A stretch of 47,015 nt of DNA, taken from Megasphaera geminata F0357 (GTDB taxonomy: Bacteria > Bacillota > Negativicutes > Veillonellales > Megasphaeraceae). The stretch lies in NCBI RefSeq assembly GCF_000239275.1, contig NZ_JH417569.1, positions 1 through 47,015 of the forward strand. The letters run 5' to 3'. Below are positions 28,291 through 36,944 of this stretch, piece by piece (the first letter of the stretch is position 1; each line of letters opens with the position of its first letter). Below the pieces are notes generated by a model. The model made no database searches, was not told where the DNA came from, and saw only the letters and a program-made list of their open reading frames with translations. A program made the position numbers and the translations under genes.

Positions 28291-29086
28291 TGTGCTGTAT
28301 CCGACGACGCCGGAAGAAGCGTTAACGCTGTATAAGGAAGATGAAAATACTGTGTTTGCCGCCGGTGGCGGCGGGTTAAGGAAAAAAGACGCGTCCGGAC
28401 GTCGTATTATCGCCTTGTCTGAACTGGGCCTTGATTATATACGCGACGAGGAGGAAGAACTGGTTATCGGGGCGACGACCGCTTTAGCGGCGTTGGAACA
28501 GTCGGCGGCGGTGGAATCAATGTGTAAAGGCCTGCACTGCTGTTTTCATGATATTTATGACAAATCGGTAAAGAAAAGAGCTACGGCAGGCGGTGTTGTG
28601 AGCGGTAAATATCCTTTTTCAATCCTGCTGCCCGTACTGCTTACATTGACGGTTGACGTCGTTTTGGCAGGACGCGGCAGAATGAGCCTGGAAAATTATT
28701 TGCTTTGTCCGCCTGTCCGTGATCTCATTTGCGAAATACGGATTTTAAAAGAAAAAATACACGTATCCTATGAAGTGCTGCGCCCGCTGCCGTCTGATGA
28801 GCCCGTTCTCGTGGCAGCCGTTTCACTCAGTTCCCGGGGCTGGAATATTGTGGTCGGCGGGCGGCCGGGAATAGCGGCAATTGCTCATAATGCAGTGGCT
28901 GAATTGAATGAGAAAGGGATTAAAGCGAAGGATAACGTGGCGATCATGGTACGGGATGAGTTGGATTTTGCCGATTTCGGAGCGGCATCGGAAACGGAAC
29001 GAAAAGAAATGACGGTTGCCATGTTGAAGCGATTGCTTCCGCTTGTCTATGAAGAGTTCGGTAAGTTGGGATATACTGCGATATAA
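28274..29086 (+). CDS. FAD-binding subunit of a molybdopterin hydroxylase family (xanthine dehydrogenase medium subunit-like)
   Basis: About 270 residues resembling the CoxM/XdhB FAD-binding subunit: PTTPEEALTLYKED, the FAD loop FAAGGGGLRKK, LVIGATTALAALEQS and a second FAD-contact block ATAGGVVSGKYPFSILLPVLL. In the usual enzyme this subunit passes electrons between a [2Fe-2S] protein and a molybdenum subunit. Neither partner is encoded here. The start is taken as TTG at 28274, five bases after GGGAG and inside the SUFU gene's end. The YqeC gene follows 11 bases later, which points to selenium-dependent molybdenum hydroxylase biology. The FAD loop (GGGGL rather than GGTDL) is unusual. Confidence 0.75.
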   Translation: MTKILDVLYPTTPEEALTLYKEDENTVFAAGGGGLRKKDASGRRIIALSELGLDYIRDEEEELVIGATTALAALEQSAAVESMCKGLHCCFHDIYDKSVKKRATAGGVVSGKYPFSILLPVLLTLTVDVVLAGRGRMSLENYLLCPPVRDLICEIRILKEKIHVSYEVLRPLPSDEPVLVAAVSLSSRGWNIVVGGRPGIAAIAHNAVAELNEKGIKAKDNVAIMVRDELDFADFGAASETERKEMTVAMLKRLLPLVYEEFGKLGYTAI

Positions 29087-29097
29087 GGAGGCGGAAA

Positions 29098-29877
29098 ATG
29101 GCGGAAGATAAGCGCTGGCTGCGGCTCTTGCAGCCGGGAATTACGGCCATTGTCGGAGCCGGCGGTAAAACGACGGTTCTCGAACGGCTGGTGACATACG
29201 GGCAGGGGGCGAATTTGCCGATTATGGTGAGTTCCACCGTTCCGGCCGATACAGAGTGGCTGGGCAATGTCGGGCAAATCGACATTATCTGCACGGAAAA
29301 CAGAGAAAAGGGAGAAGCCTTCTGTGTAGAAAAAATAGCGGCAGGGCGCGCCCCCGGCTGGTTCCGTTCAGTTGATGGGGACGGTAATTATGAAGGCCTG
29401 GAGCCGGACATGCTCGACTACGTACGGGAACGGCATCCTGCCTGGTATATTATTGCCGAAGCGGACATGGCTCACCATAAATGGCTGAAAGCCCCTCTGG
29501 CTGAAGACGTGCCGCTGCCGCAGCATTGTGATACCGTTATCGGTGTGGTCAACCTGCAAATGCTGGGTTCATCCATTACGGAAGAACGGGTCGAGGGAGC
29601 CGAACAGGCGGCTCTTATTATGAATCGTCCTATGGACGCCGTAGTTACACCGGCTCTCCTGGCGAAACTGTTGAGTCACCCCCGCGGGCTCTTTCGCGGC
29701 GCGTCGGCATGCAGAGTCCTCTTCTGCAGCGGTTATAATGCTGTCCAGCACCGCATGACCGAGGCGCTTTTGGATGAATTGGAAGGCCTTGATTTGCAAG
29801 TTATCGTATTGGCTGACGGCTATAAGGAAACCTGTACTATCCGCCAGTATATTTCATGCGGCGACAATAAAAACTGA
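29098..29877 (+). CDS. yqeC: Selenium cofactor biosynthesis accessory protein YqeC
   Basis: YqeC-family protein of 259 residues with a P-loop near the N-terminus (ITAIVGAGGKTTVLERL) and a conserved acidic block IIAEADMAHHKWLKAP where family members usually read EADGA...LKAP. YqeC marks genomes that have the selenium-containing molybdenum hydroxylase cofactor pathway, alongside YqeB. The upstream FAD subunit fits this. Start ATG 29098 behind AGGAGGCGGAAA. It ends the operon, and a hairpin with a T-rich tail follows at 29898. Confidence 0.82.
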   Translation: MAEDKRWLRLLQPGITAIVGAGGKTTVLERLVTYGQGANLPIMVSSTVPADTEWLGNVGQIDIICTENREKGEAFCVEKIAAGRAPGWFRSVDGDGNYEGLEPDMLDYVRERHPAWYIIAEADMAHHKWLKAPLAEDVPLPQHCDTVIGVVNLQMLGSSITEERVEGAEQAALIMNRPMDAVVTPALLAKLLSHPRGLFRGASACRVLFCSGYNAVQHRMTEALLDELEGLDLQVIVLADGYKETCTIRQYISCGDNKN

Positions 29878-29897
29878 ACCGTAAGGTAACGAAAATA

Positions 29898-29938
29898 CGA
29901 GGAATACAGCCGGTTTACAGGCGGTATTCCTTCCTTTT
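29898..29938 (+). terminator. Probable terminator after yqeC
   Basis: GAGGAATAC-AGCC pairs with GGC-GGTATTCCTTC around a short loop and is followed by CTTTT, about 20 bases after the yqeC stop. Confidence 0.55.
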
Positions 29939-30696
29939 ATGCATGATATAGAAGAAGTATTCAGGAATAATGTAACGGAGGAACGTTTCGGAGAATTGGC
30001 GTGAATGCCCGTAAAAAAGATAAGAAGGCTTTACCGCAGTATTGGACGGGCAGGACAATATCCTTTTTTGTCAATGGTATTTATTAATATGTATTTACCT
30101 GTGTCAAGCGTAAATAAAAATGTCACAAAAAAAACAGCAAATATAAGCGCTTTTTAGAAGCTAAAGTCCATTCTTGTATGCATGGGCCGTGCAGCATACA
30201 TCACCAAAAGAATAGAGTCGTTCCGCTGTGTTGGTTTCAAGAACGGAAAACGTATCGTGTTTCTGCGGACAGCGCATAGCCGGAATGTACGGTGATTTAG
30301 TTTTTCAAGCGGTTGATGATCAACTTTGGGGGGGGAAGCCCGCTTCGGCCGAACAGCCGGGTCGTAAGGAAATTCCCGGTTATTGGCAGGCAGGGGCTTT
30401 AGGGGATAAGCGGTCATAATCCGTACGGTTAAATAGTCTTATACTTGTATTCTTCAGTCATAGTCAGTATTGTCTTGCTCACGGCGTACCTTCGTAGAAG
30501 TAGTATGCGATATGTGTAACAAATTCATTCGCGTTTTATATGGTATTTATAATTGTGACATTATTTGACAAGTTAAAATAGGCTTTGCTATACTTAACTA
30601 GCAATACGATAACAAAAATCAGTTTCATCAATATACGTAAAGCGTACTGAACGTGCCCGCGCTTTTACTTTTTGGCATAGCAAGAGGAGTGATACC
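29939..30696. other. Long intergenic region before the iron-uptake block
   Basis: About 760 bases with no convincing gene. It contains a run of eight G residues around 30328-30335 and AT-rich stretches near 30060-30150. A short frame at 30228-30419 has no start context or recognisable motif. The right end carries the promoter for exbB. No clear Fur box was seen. Confidence 0.45.
30565..30594 (+). promoter_or_regulatory. Probable promoter of the exbB-exbD-tonB-ftr1 operon
   Basis: TTGACA (30565-30570), 18-base spacer and TATACT (30589-30594), about 100 bases before exbB. The leader is long enough for a regulator site, but none was recognised. Confidence 0.65.
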
Positions 30697-31311
30697 TTGA
30701 ACGGCTTGGAATTATTTGAAAAGGGCGGCTTTATCATGTATGTGCTGGTCCTGTGCTCACTCGGTGTCGTGACTATTGCGGCGGAGCGATTGAATTTTTA
30801 TCGTCGGCTGAGCAGGGGGATGGAACAGTTCTCGGCGCGTCTTCCTATAGCGTTGCGCAACAACGGCTGGGAGTCGACCCTGGAGGATTGTGAAGAGTCG
30901 GATAATGCTGTCGCCTTTTTGGCCGCCGCCGGGATCAAGGAAGCTCTCCGCGGCGGCGACGTCACGCTTGCGCTCGATACGGCCTATAATGAAGTGGCCG
31001 GGCATCTGCGCGCTCATCTTAATTACCTGGGCATGATTGTTACCTTGTCCCCGCTGCTGGGCCTGCTCGGTACGATTTCGGGCATGATCTCGTCGTTTAA
31101 CGTGTTCAGTATGCAGGCGGGGGAACCGCTGGCCATTACGGGCGGCATAGGCGAAGCGTTAATCGCGACGGCGACCGGCCTTTGTGTTGCCATTATGGCT
31201 CTTATTATTCATACATTTCTGGCACAACGTCTGGATGAAATACTCTCGGTTCTCGACAAGGCGTCTTCCGCGGTTCTCGCCGAATGCGGCAAAAACGGTG
31301 AAAGACGATGA
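30697..31311 (+). CDS. exbB: ExbB/TolQ-family proton channel subunit
   Basis: Inner-membrane subunit of the ExbB-ExbD motor that energises TonB with the proton gradient. It is 204 residues with three membrane helices: FIMYVLVLCSLGVVTIAAERL near the start, then MIVTLSPLLGLLGTISGMISSF, then IGEALIATATGLCVAIMALI. The last two are the classic MotA/TolQ/ExbB signature. The start is TTG at 30697, eight bases after AGAGGAGT. It overlaps exbD by four bases. Position beside tonB and iron-uptake genes favours ExbB over TolQ. Confidence 0.92.
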   Translation: MNGLELFEKGGFIMYVLVLCSLGVVTIAAERLNFYRRLSRGMEQFSARLPIALRNNGWESTLEDCEESDNAVAFLAAAGIKEALRGGDVTLALDTAYNEVAGHLRAHLNYLGMIVTLSPLLGLLGTISGMISSFNVFSMQAGEPLAITGGIGEALIATATGLCVAIMALIIHTFLAQRLDEILSVLDKASSAVLAECGKNGERR

Positions 31312-31709
31312 GACGGGAACACAGAATAACTGCTCAGCCGGCTGTCATTATTATACCGATGATTGATATCATGCTTTTTTTATTGGTATTCTTCATGATC
31401 AGCAGCATTTCCATGATTCAGGCCAACGCCATTCGCGTTAATCTGCCGGCCGGCCAATCGGCGGAAAATGATATGAAGCCCCATACGGTTATGATTACCA
31501 TCACATCGAGCGGAGATATCCTTTATGAGCAGGATACGAAGCCGACAAAAGACTTCGATGAAAAAATAAAAGCAAAGGTTGCCGGTGATCCCGACGCCGT
31601 ATTTGTCGTGCGCGGCGATCGCAAAGCTCCGTATGAAAATATTGCCTATGCGTTGGATGCCCTGAAGGCCGCCGGGGTCCAGCATATTTCCATTTCCGTA
31701 GATAAGTAG
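31308..31709 (+). CDS. exbD: ExbD/TolR-family subunit
   Basis: Partner of ExbB, 133 residues. One N-terminal membrane helix has the essential Asp in IPMIDIMLFLLVFFMI. It is followed by a periplasmic domain with VNLPAGQS and a C-terminal VVRGDRKAPYENIAYALDALKAAGVQHISI, both standard in ExbD. It starts inside the exbB stop (ATGA). Its TAG stop shares a base with the GTG proposed as the tonB start. Confidence 0.93.
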   Translation: MRREHRITAQPAVIIIPMIDIMLFLLVFFMISSISMIQANAIRVNLPAGQSAENDMKPHTVMITITSSGDILYEQDTKPTKDFDEKIKAKVAGDPDAVFVVRGDRKAPYENIAYALDALKAAGVQHISISVDK

Positions 31710-32442
31710 TGAAGAAGGCGAAACGACGAGATTCAGATCAAAGTGGAAACAGGCATTAATAATTGCCGTAGCACTGCACATTGTCTTTATCGGTATTTTC
31801 GGATTCCTCGTTCCCTGGATTGACGGACAGGCGGCCGACAAAGCCCCCGAACCGACGGTAGAGTTTGCTTCCGGAGACGGTACGGACGGTGACGGCGGCG
31901 GCGGTGATCCGGAACAGCAGGATCAGGACGAACAGAAAGAGGAAGAAAAACCGGAAGAACAACAGCCGGTTACACCCGAACCTTCTCCTGTAACGCCCGT
32001 TCCCGAAACGATTACAAGCCCTGTAACGGCAAGCGACCCGTATAATGCCATTGCCAAGAAGACAAGCGAAGGGGAGACGGCTGAACCGAAGTCGGGCAAC
32101 GGCCGGGACAGCGGCAAAAAAGGCGGCGGTAAAGGACAGAAAAAGGGGAATCCGCCGATTACGGAAAAAACTTTTTATCCGCCCAAAGGCATCGTTAAGT
32201 TTAAGGGGTATATTACAGTACAGTCTCTTGTCGGTACGAACGGCAAGGTAACGAAGGTTAAATTGATGACGCCCGTTCGGGACAGGAAGAATCCCGAATC
32301 GGCCAAGGTTAACAAGTTGGCGGAAGAGTATGCCATGAAATGGCTGTTCAAGCCGGCTACGGATGAAAACGATAATCCCATTCCGGCGTACAAAAATATC
32401 AGCATACCTTTCAATGCCCCGCCCAAAGTGGAAAAAGAATAA
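31709..32442 (+). CDS. tonB: TonB energy-transducer protein, interrupted by one frameshift near its start
   Basis: The frame running from about 31729 to the stop at 32442 encodes a membrane anchor (QALIIAVALHIVFIGIFGFL). A Gly/Asp/Glu/Gln then Pro-rich periplasmic spacer follows (PEEQQPVTPEPSPVTPVPET), then a C-terminal TonB-like domain (GIVKFKGYITVQSLVGTNGK, LAEEYAMKWLFKPATD). This frame has no ATG, GTG or TTG before the anchor. The GTG at 31709, overlapping the exbD stop (TAGTG), opens one frame away with KKAKRR, and one extra base near 31728 joins the two. The repaired length is about 244 residues. It links the inner-membrane motor to outer-membrane receptors. The gene is easy to miss because it lacks an intact start. 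Confidence 0.85.
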
Positions 32443-32479
32443 TACGGTATTTATCATCACTTAAAGGAGTGACCTGTTC

Positions 32480-33703
32480 ATGAAATTACGCAAGTGGCTG
32501 GTTGCGGTTACAGCAGCGGTGCTGTTTTTTGCCGCCGTGCCCGGCTCTCAGGCTGCGCCGCGCTGGGAACAAGTCGGCAATCGCGTGGTACAGTCCATTA
32601 ACGAAGCCGTGAATATTTACAATTCCGGCGATTCGAACGGCGCGAAGACCGCCGTTAATAATGCATACTACGGTATTTATGAAAAAGACGGCCTCGAACC
32701 GGCTATCCGCTCCAGTGTGGCCGCTAAGGATGCGGCTCTCACGGAATATCAGTTCAGTAAGCTCAAAAAGGTAATGAGTGAGCCGAATAACGGGGATCAG
32801 GTCCGTGCCGAAGCGGACAAACTGAACCAAATGGTTATGGAAGATGTGAAAAAACTGGAAGACAAGGGTTCGGCCGGCGGCGGTTGGGCGACATTCGGCC
32901 CGGCTTTTCTTATCCTTTTACGTGAAGGCATCGAAGCGATGCTCGTCCTTCTGGCGATTATTGCATATCTTCGCAAATCGAGCAACGAGAAATATCTTAA
33001 AACGGTTTATAATTATTCCCTGGCGGCTATCGTGGCCAGCTTCATTACGGCATATCTGTTCAGTACACTTATGAATGAAGAAGCGGGTATCGGCGCGAGC
33101 CGTGAATTGATTGAAGGCGTAACGGCGCTTATTGCCGTTGTTGTCCTCTTTTTCACCAGTGCGTGGCTCGGCGCCAAATCCGATAAAAATGCCTGGAAAG
33201 AGTATATTGAAAGTATGATTCATACGACCATGACGACAGGACATGCCAAAGCTCTCGGCATGGCTGCCTTTTTGGCCGTATACCGTGAAGGAGCCGAAGT
33301 AATTCTTTTTTATCAGGCATTGTTTAATAACTCGTCCGGCGATACACATTTGATTTGGGCCGGTTTCGGCGCAGGGTGTGTTGCTCTGGCCGTCTTTTTC
33401 TTCCTTATGCAGCGGGGAATTTTTCGTATCCCCCTGCGGCCTTTCTTTATCTTTACAAGCGTCTTGATGTATGTTTTGGCGGTAAGCTTTGCCGGCGGCG
33501 GCATTGCGGAACTACAGGAAGCGGGTGTAGTCGGCCAGACTGTAATTGAAAGTTCGATTATTCCGACCATCGATTACCTTGGCATTTACCCGACTGTAGA
33601 AACGCTCGGTGCTCAAGGTTTCATGATCTTGTTGGCGGTCGGTATGGTTTATTATAGAAGCAGAAAAAATCGAAATGTTGATGTGTCTGCTCAAAATTCA
33701 TAA
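32480..33703 (+). CDS. FTR1-family iron permease (FetM/EfeU-like) with periplasmic N-terminus
   Basis: Membrane permease for iron, 407 residues. A signal peptide (residues 1-25) precedes a helical periplasmic domain of about 110 residues. The FTR1 core follows, with both REXXE motifs, REGIE (148-152) and REGAE (269-273), each in a membrane helix, and about seven helices in total. The ATG follows AAAGGAGTGACCTGTTC. The layout of N-terminal domain plus FTR1, followed by P19, matches the FetM-FetP and Campylobacter Cj1658-P19 systems. The ferroxidase-like partner is the next gene. Confidence 0.92.
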   Translation: MKLRKWLVAVTAAVLFFAAVPGSQAAPRWEQVGNRVVQSINEAVNIYNSGDSNGAKTAVNNAYYGIYEKDGLEPAIRSSVAAKDAALTEYQFSKLKKVMSEPNNGDQVRAEADKLNQMVMEDVKKLEDKGSAGGGWATFGPAFLILLREGIEAMLVLLAIIAYLRKSSNEKYLKTVYNYSLAAIVASFITAYLFSTLMNEEAGIGASRELIEGVTALIAVVVLFFTSAWLGAKSDKNAWKEYIESMIHTTMTTGHAKALGMAAFLAVYREGAEVILFYQALFNNSSGDTHLIWAGFGAGCVALAVFFFLMQRGIFRIPLRPFFIFTSVLMYVLAVSFAGGGIAELQEAGVVGQTVIESSIIPTIDYLGIYPTVETLGAQGFMILLAVGMVYYRSRKNRNVDVSAQNS

Positions 33704-33717
33704 AAGGAGATGTTGTT

Positions 33718-34284
33718 ATGTTTGGTTCTAAAGTTAAGAAGTTGAAAGTTGCATTGGCAGTATGCGCGTTGGCAGGTTCTTTCGCTGCATTCGGCGGTCA
33801 GTCTACGTATGCATTTGAGGAATACCCGATCGGCGAAGAACAGGAAGTGAAGGATCAGCACTTCAATGTTGCTTTAGTTTACTTCCAACCGATACAGATG
33901 GAACCGGAAGGCGTAATGCTCAGCCCGGACAAAGCCGACCTCCACATGGAAACGGATATTCATGCGACCGAAGGCAATGATACCGGTTTCGGTGTAGGCG
34001 AATGGATTCCCTACCTGACAGTTCATTACAAATTCACCAAGCAGGAAACCGGTGAAACAATGGAAGGCGTATTCATGCCGATGAATGCCGATGACGGCCC
34101 GCACTACGGTGCCAATCTCAAGATGCTCGGCGCCGGTACGTATGATTGTGAATTCACGATCGACAGCCCGTACCGCATGAATTACGGCTTACACGTAGAT
34201 AAAGAAACGGGTGTTGAAGGCCGCTTCTGGAAGGAACCGGTTGTCCTCCACTGGACATTTAACTACGTTCCTCGTAACTGGTAA
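33718..34284 (+). CDS. P19/FetP (Tp34) family periplasmic iron-transport protein
   Basis: Exported protein of 188 residues in the iron_transport (P19) family. A signal peptide ends near STYA-FEE. The mature part is an Ig-like beta sandwich that in Campylobacter P19 and E. coli FetP binds copper and iron and helps feed FTR1. Metal-ligand regions are visible in ADLHMETDIHATEGN, GPHYGANL and GLHVDKETGVEGRFW. Its ATG follows AAAAGGAGATGTTGTT, 14 bases after the permease stop. It is followed by a structured spacer rather than directly by the next gene. Confidence 0.93.
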   Translation: MFGSKVKKLKVALAVCALAGSFAAFGGQSTYAFEEYPIGEEQEVKDQHFNVALVYFQPIQMEPEGVMLSPDKADLHMETDIHATEGNDTGFGVGEWIPYLTVHYKFTKQETGETMEGVFMPMNADDGPHYGANLKMLGAGTYDCEFTIDSPYRMNYGLHVDKETGVEGRFWKEPVVLHWTFNYVPRNW

Positions 34285-34309
34285 GCGCTCAATCAGCTAA
34301 CGTAAGGAA

Positions 34310-34366
34310 AAAGTCCTGCCGGCCGGACCGTAATGAGGCATTATTACGACCGGTTTGCAGGACTTT
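34310..34366 (+). terminator. Large hairpin in the spacer between P19 and DUF2318 genes
   Basis: Outer stem AAAGTCCTGC/GCAGGACTTT encloses inner CCGG and GTAAT/ATTAC pairings and is followed by CTTTCTTTCC. It sits inside the operon, so it may partly terminate transcription or protect the ftr1-p19 mRNA 3' end, leaving less message for the downstream ABC genes. Confidence 0.6.
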
Positions 34367-34390
34367 CTTTCCTATATAAAGGAGTACGAC

Positions 34391-35650
34391 ATGTTACAGG
34401 CATTTCTTTTGCAGTTCATTCCAGCCATGGTGCAGGGCGTGACCCTTGCCGTTCCGCTGGGGATTTTATTGGCTATCTTTTTGCGCCTTGAGTTGCCGGA
34501 ATACAAAAACACATTAAAACGGGCCATCTATTGGGGGTTTTGGCTCTCCCTTTTCTTTGTCGCCGTCAAAGTCGGCACGAAGAACGCCATTACGCGTGAA
34601 GGGTTCGAGGCGCTGACCATAACGATTGCCGTTGTGGCCGAAATTATCCTTTTGATTATGCTTTTCTTCGGTAAGAATTTGTCGGAAAAGGTGAATAAAG
34701 TCGTTGCGACGAGTGCCTTTATTTTGGCTGTCATGAATATCCTTTTTCACGGTATGGAGCTGTGGCTTATGCCGTATACGTCATTTATCGGGGCGTCCGG
34801 CAAGTATTTTACTTTAAACTTTTTCATTGTGAATCTCGGCTTTATTACAGGCCTCCTTTTTGCGCTTCTCGGCGCCGTCATCACGTATAAAGCGGCAGCG
34901 GCTCTCCGTTATAAGCGGCTTCTTTTTGTATTTGCCATTCAGATTCTGGCGCTTTTTATTGAACAGATTATTTATATTCTCCGCGTTGCTATGGCGCGCC
35001 AATTCTTGCCGAGCGGATCGCTCATCAAGATCATGGCGCCGATTATTAACAATCAGGACATGCTGGTCTTTGTTATTTACGGGGCGCTTCTTTTTGTGCC
35101 GCTCACTCTTTTCTCACAACCGAAACCGGAACGGCCGGAAGGCACCAATCCGGCGGAGTACCGTCGTATTGTGTCCGGCGCCAAGGCCAAACGCCGTTGG
35201 GGAGTCGGTACGGTGATCTGCCTTTGCTGCATGGCTTGCTTTTCCACTTTCGGCTGGTCTTATGCAACGCATAAGGAAGAGATCGTGCCTGCCGTACAGG
35301 TGAGTGCCGTGAACGGTAAAGTTTCAATTGATCTGGGGCAGTTCGCGGACGGGCATTTACATCGGTACGTGTACAGGGCTTCCGGCGGTGAAGGCGTTCG
35401 CTTTATCGTTATCTTAAAAGGCGGCTCCGCATACGGTGTCGGCCTCGATGCCTGCGAAATCTGCGGGCCTACCGGTTATTATGAAAAAGACGGGCAAGTC
35501 GTCTGCAAGTTGTGCGATGTCGTTATGAATAAGGCGACTATCGGCAGCAAAGGCGGCTGCAACCCGATTCCCGTCAAATATACGATTGAAGGCGGTAAGC
35601 TCATTGTCAATGCTGAAGATCTGGAAGCTAACCGCAAAGTATTCCGCTAG
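34391..35650 (+). CDS. DUF2318 membrane protein of the P19/FTR1 iron-uptake cluster
   Basis: About 419 residues: some eight membrane helices in the first 240 residues, a basic cytoplasmic loop, one more helix (VGTVICLCCMACFSTFGW), then a C-terminal DUF2318 domain. That domain has two Cys pairs (DACEICGP and CKLCDVVM) and GGCNPIPVKY, likely to bind metal or a cofactor. The same protein type follows P19 in the Campylobacter cluster. The start ATG at 34391 lies behind AAAGGAGTACGAC. An upstream frame start at 34355 lies inside the hairpin and is rejected. Its precise task (electron or metal transfer) is unproven. Confidence 0.85.
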   Translation: MLQAFLLQFIPAMVQGVTLAVPLGILLAIFLRLELPEYKNTLKRAIYWGFWLSLFFVAVKVGTKNAITREGFEALTITIAVVAEIILLIMLFFGKNLSEKVNKVVATSAFILAVMNILFHGMELWLMPYTSFIGASGKYFTLNFFIVNLGFITGLLFALLGAVITYKAAAALRYKRLLFVFAIQILALFIEQIIYILRVAMARQFLPSGSLIKIMAPIINNQDMLVFVIYGALLFVPLTLFSQPKPERPEGTNPAEYRRIVSGAKAKRRWGVGTVICLCCMACFSTFGWSYATHKEEIVPAVQVSAVNGKVSIDLGQFADGHLHRYVYRASGGEGVRFIVILKGGSAYGVGLDACEICGPTGYYEKDGQVVCKLCDVVMNKATIGSKGGCNPIPVKYTIEGGKLIVNAEDLEANRKVFR

Positions 35651-35664
35651 AAAGGAGTGAACCT

Positions 35665-36939
35665 ATGTTTTGGTTGATGGTTAAAGGTGCCCTCATACGT
35701 CAGCGCGGCCGGTTCTTCCTGATAGCCCTGACCGTTGCCCTCGGCGTGTCTCTGGCATCGGCCATGCTGAACGTTATGTTTGATGTCGGTGACAAGGTTA
35801 ATCAGGAATTAAAAGCCTTCGGCGCCAACATTACGGTGGCACCGAAAAATGCTTCGCTTCTCAGCGATGTTTACGGCGTCGGCAGTGAGAGCGGACATAA
35901 AGAATATTTGAAAGAATCCGATTTAGGGAAGATTAAAACAATTTTCTGGACGAATAATATCGTCGCTTTCGCCCCTATGCTGGACGGGACCGTTTCGGTG
36001 AACGGCAAGACAGTCAATCTTGTCGGCACCTGGTTCAATTATCATATGCAATTGCCTACGGGCGAAGCGTTTGATACAGGCGTGGAAGAAATGAAGTCCT
36101 GGTGGCAGATCGACGGCAGCTGGCCGAACGACGGAACGGATCAGGTCCTGGTGGGGCAGAAGCTTGCCGAATCGCTGCAGGTTAAGGTCGGCGACACCGT
36201 AAGTTATCAAAAAGCCGACGGCACACAGGGGAACTTTACCGTTACCGGTATTGTTTCCGGCGGCGGTGCGGAGGATGATGCCGTTCTGGCAAGCCTGTCC
36301 GTCGCTCAGCAAGCTTTGAATTTACCCGGTAAGGTCAGTGAAATTGAAGTCAGCGCCATTACGACGCCGGAAAATGAACTGGCCCGTAAGGCTGCCGCCA
36401 ATCCGGAACGACTTTCCCAGGCGGAGCGGGAAATCTGGTATTGCACGGCTTATGTCAGCTCCATTGCTTTCCAGATTGAAGAAGTCATAGAAAACTCCAG
36501 CGCCCACCCGGTACGGCAAATCGCCGAATCGGAAGGGAAAATTCTTGATAAGACGCAGATGCTGATGCTTTTAATCACCGTGTTGAGCCTTCTCAGTGCG
36601 GCCCTCGGCGTTTCCAACTTGATCAGTGCCAACGTGATGGAACGAAGTCGGGAGATCGGCTTGATGAAGGCCTTAGGGGCCAAAAATTATGAAGTTATCG
36701 TCATGATTTTAACGGAAACCCTTATTGCCGGTGCCATCGGCGGTATTATCGGTTACTTTGTGGGTATGGGTTTTGCCCAGATCATCGGGGTCACCGTTTT
36801 CGGCTCGGCCATTGCCAATAATCTTATTGTTATTCCCGTCGTCGGGATCCTTATGACGGTTGTTCTCTTGCTTGGCAGTCTGCCCGCAATCCGTATGTTG
36901 CTTTCGTTGCAGCCGGCAAGTGTTCTTCATGGCAGGTGA
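35665..36939 (+). CDS. FtsX/MacB-type ABC permease 1 (iron-uptake cluster)
   Basis: Permease of the MacB/FtsX/LolC class, 424 residues. An N-terminal helix (about residues 13-37) is followed by a large periplasmic MacB-type domain to about residue 290. Three C-terminal helices form the FtsX domain, beginning MLMLLITVLSLLSAALGVSNLI, with the cytoplasmic coupling motif MERSREIGLMKALGAKNYEV. The ATG follows AAAGGAGTGAACCT. It pairs with the next permease and the ATPase, corresponding to Cj1661-Cj1663 or FetA-C-type genes next to P19 systems. Confidence 0.88.
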   Translation: MFWLMVKGALIRQRGRFFLIALTVALGVSLASAMLNVMFDVGDKVNQELKAFGANITVAPKNASLLSDVYGVGSESGHKEYLKESDLGKIKTIFWTNNIVAFAPMLDGTVSVNGKTVNLVGTWFNYHMQLPTGEAFDTGVEEMKSWWQIDGSWPNDGTDQVLVGQKLAESLQVKVGDTVSYQKADGTQGNFTVTGIVSGGGAEDDAVLASLSVAQQALNLPGKVSEIEVSAITTPENELARKAAANPERLSQAEREIWYCTAYVSSIAFQIEEVIENSSAHPVRQIAESEGKILDKTQMLMLLITVLSLLSAALGVSNLISANVMERSREIGLMKALGAKNYEVIVMILTETLIAGAIGGIIGYFVGMGFAQIIGVTVFGSAIANNLIVIPVVGILMTVVLLLGSLPAIRMLLSLQPASVLHGR

Positions 36940-36944
36940 TTTGT

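Noticed and set aside
30228-30419. Short open frame of 63 codons before the iron block
   Set aside because: No ribosome site and no motif; it spans the run of eight G residues.
30565-30696. Fur box in the exbB leader
   Set aside because: AT-rich but no sequence close to the 19-base Fur consensus was found.
31756-32460. Long minus-strand open frame opposite tonB (about 234 codons)
   Set aside because: Its product is Arg/Phe-rich with no motif, while the plus strand encodes a clear TonB protein. It is an antisense shadow.
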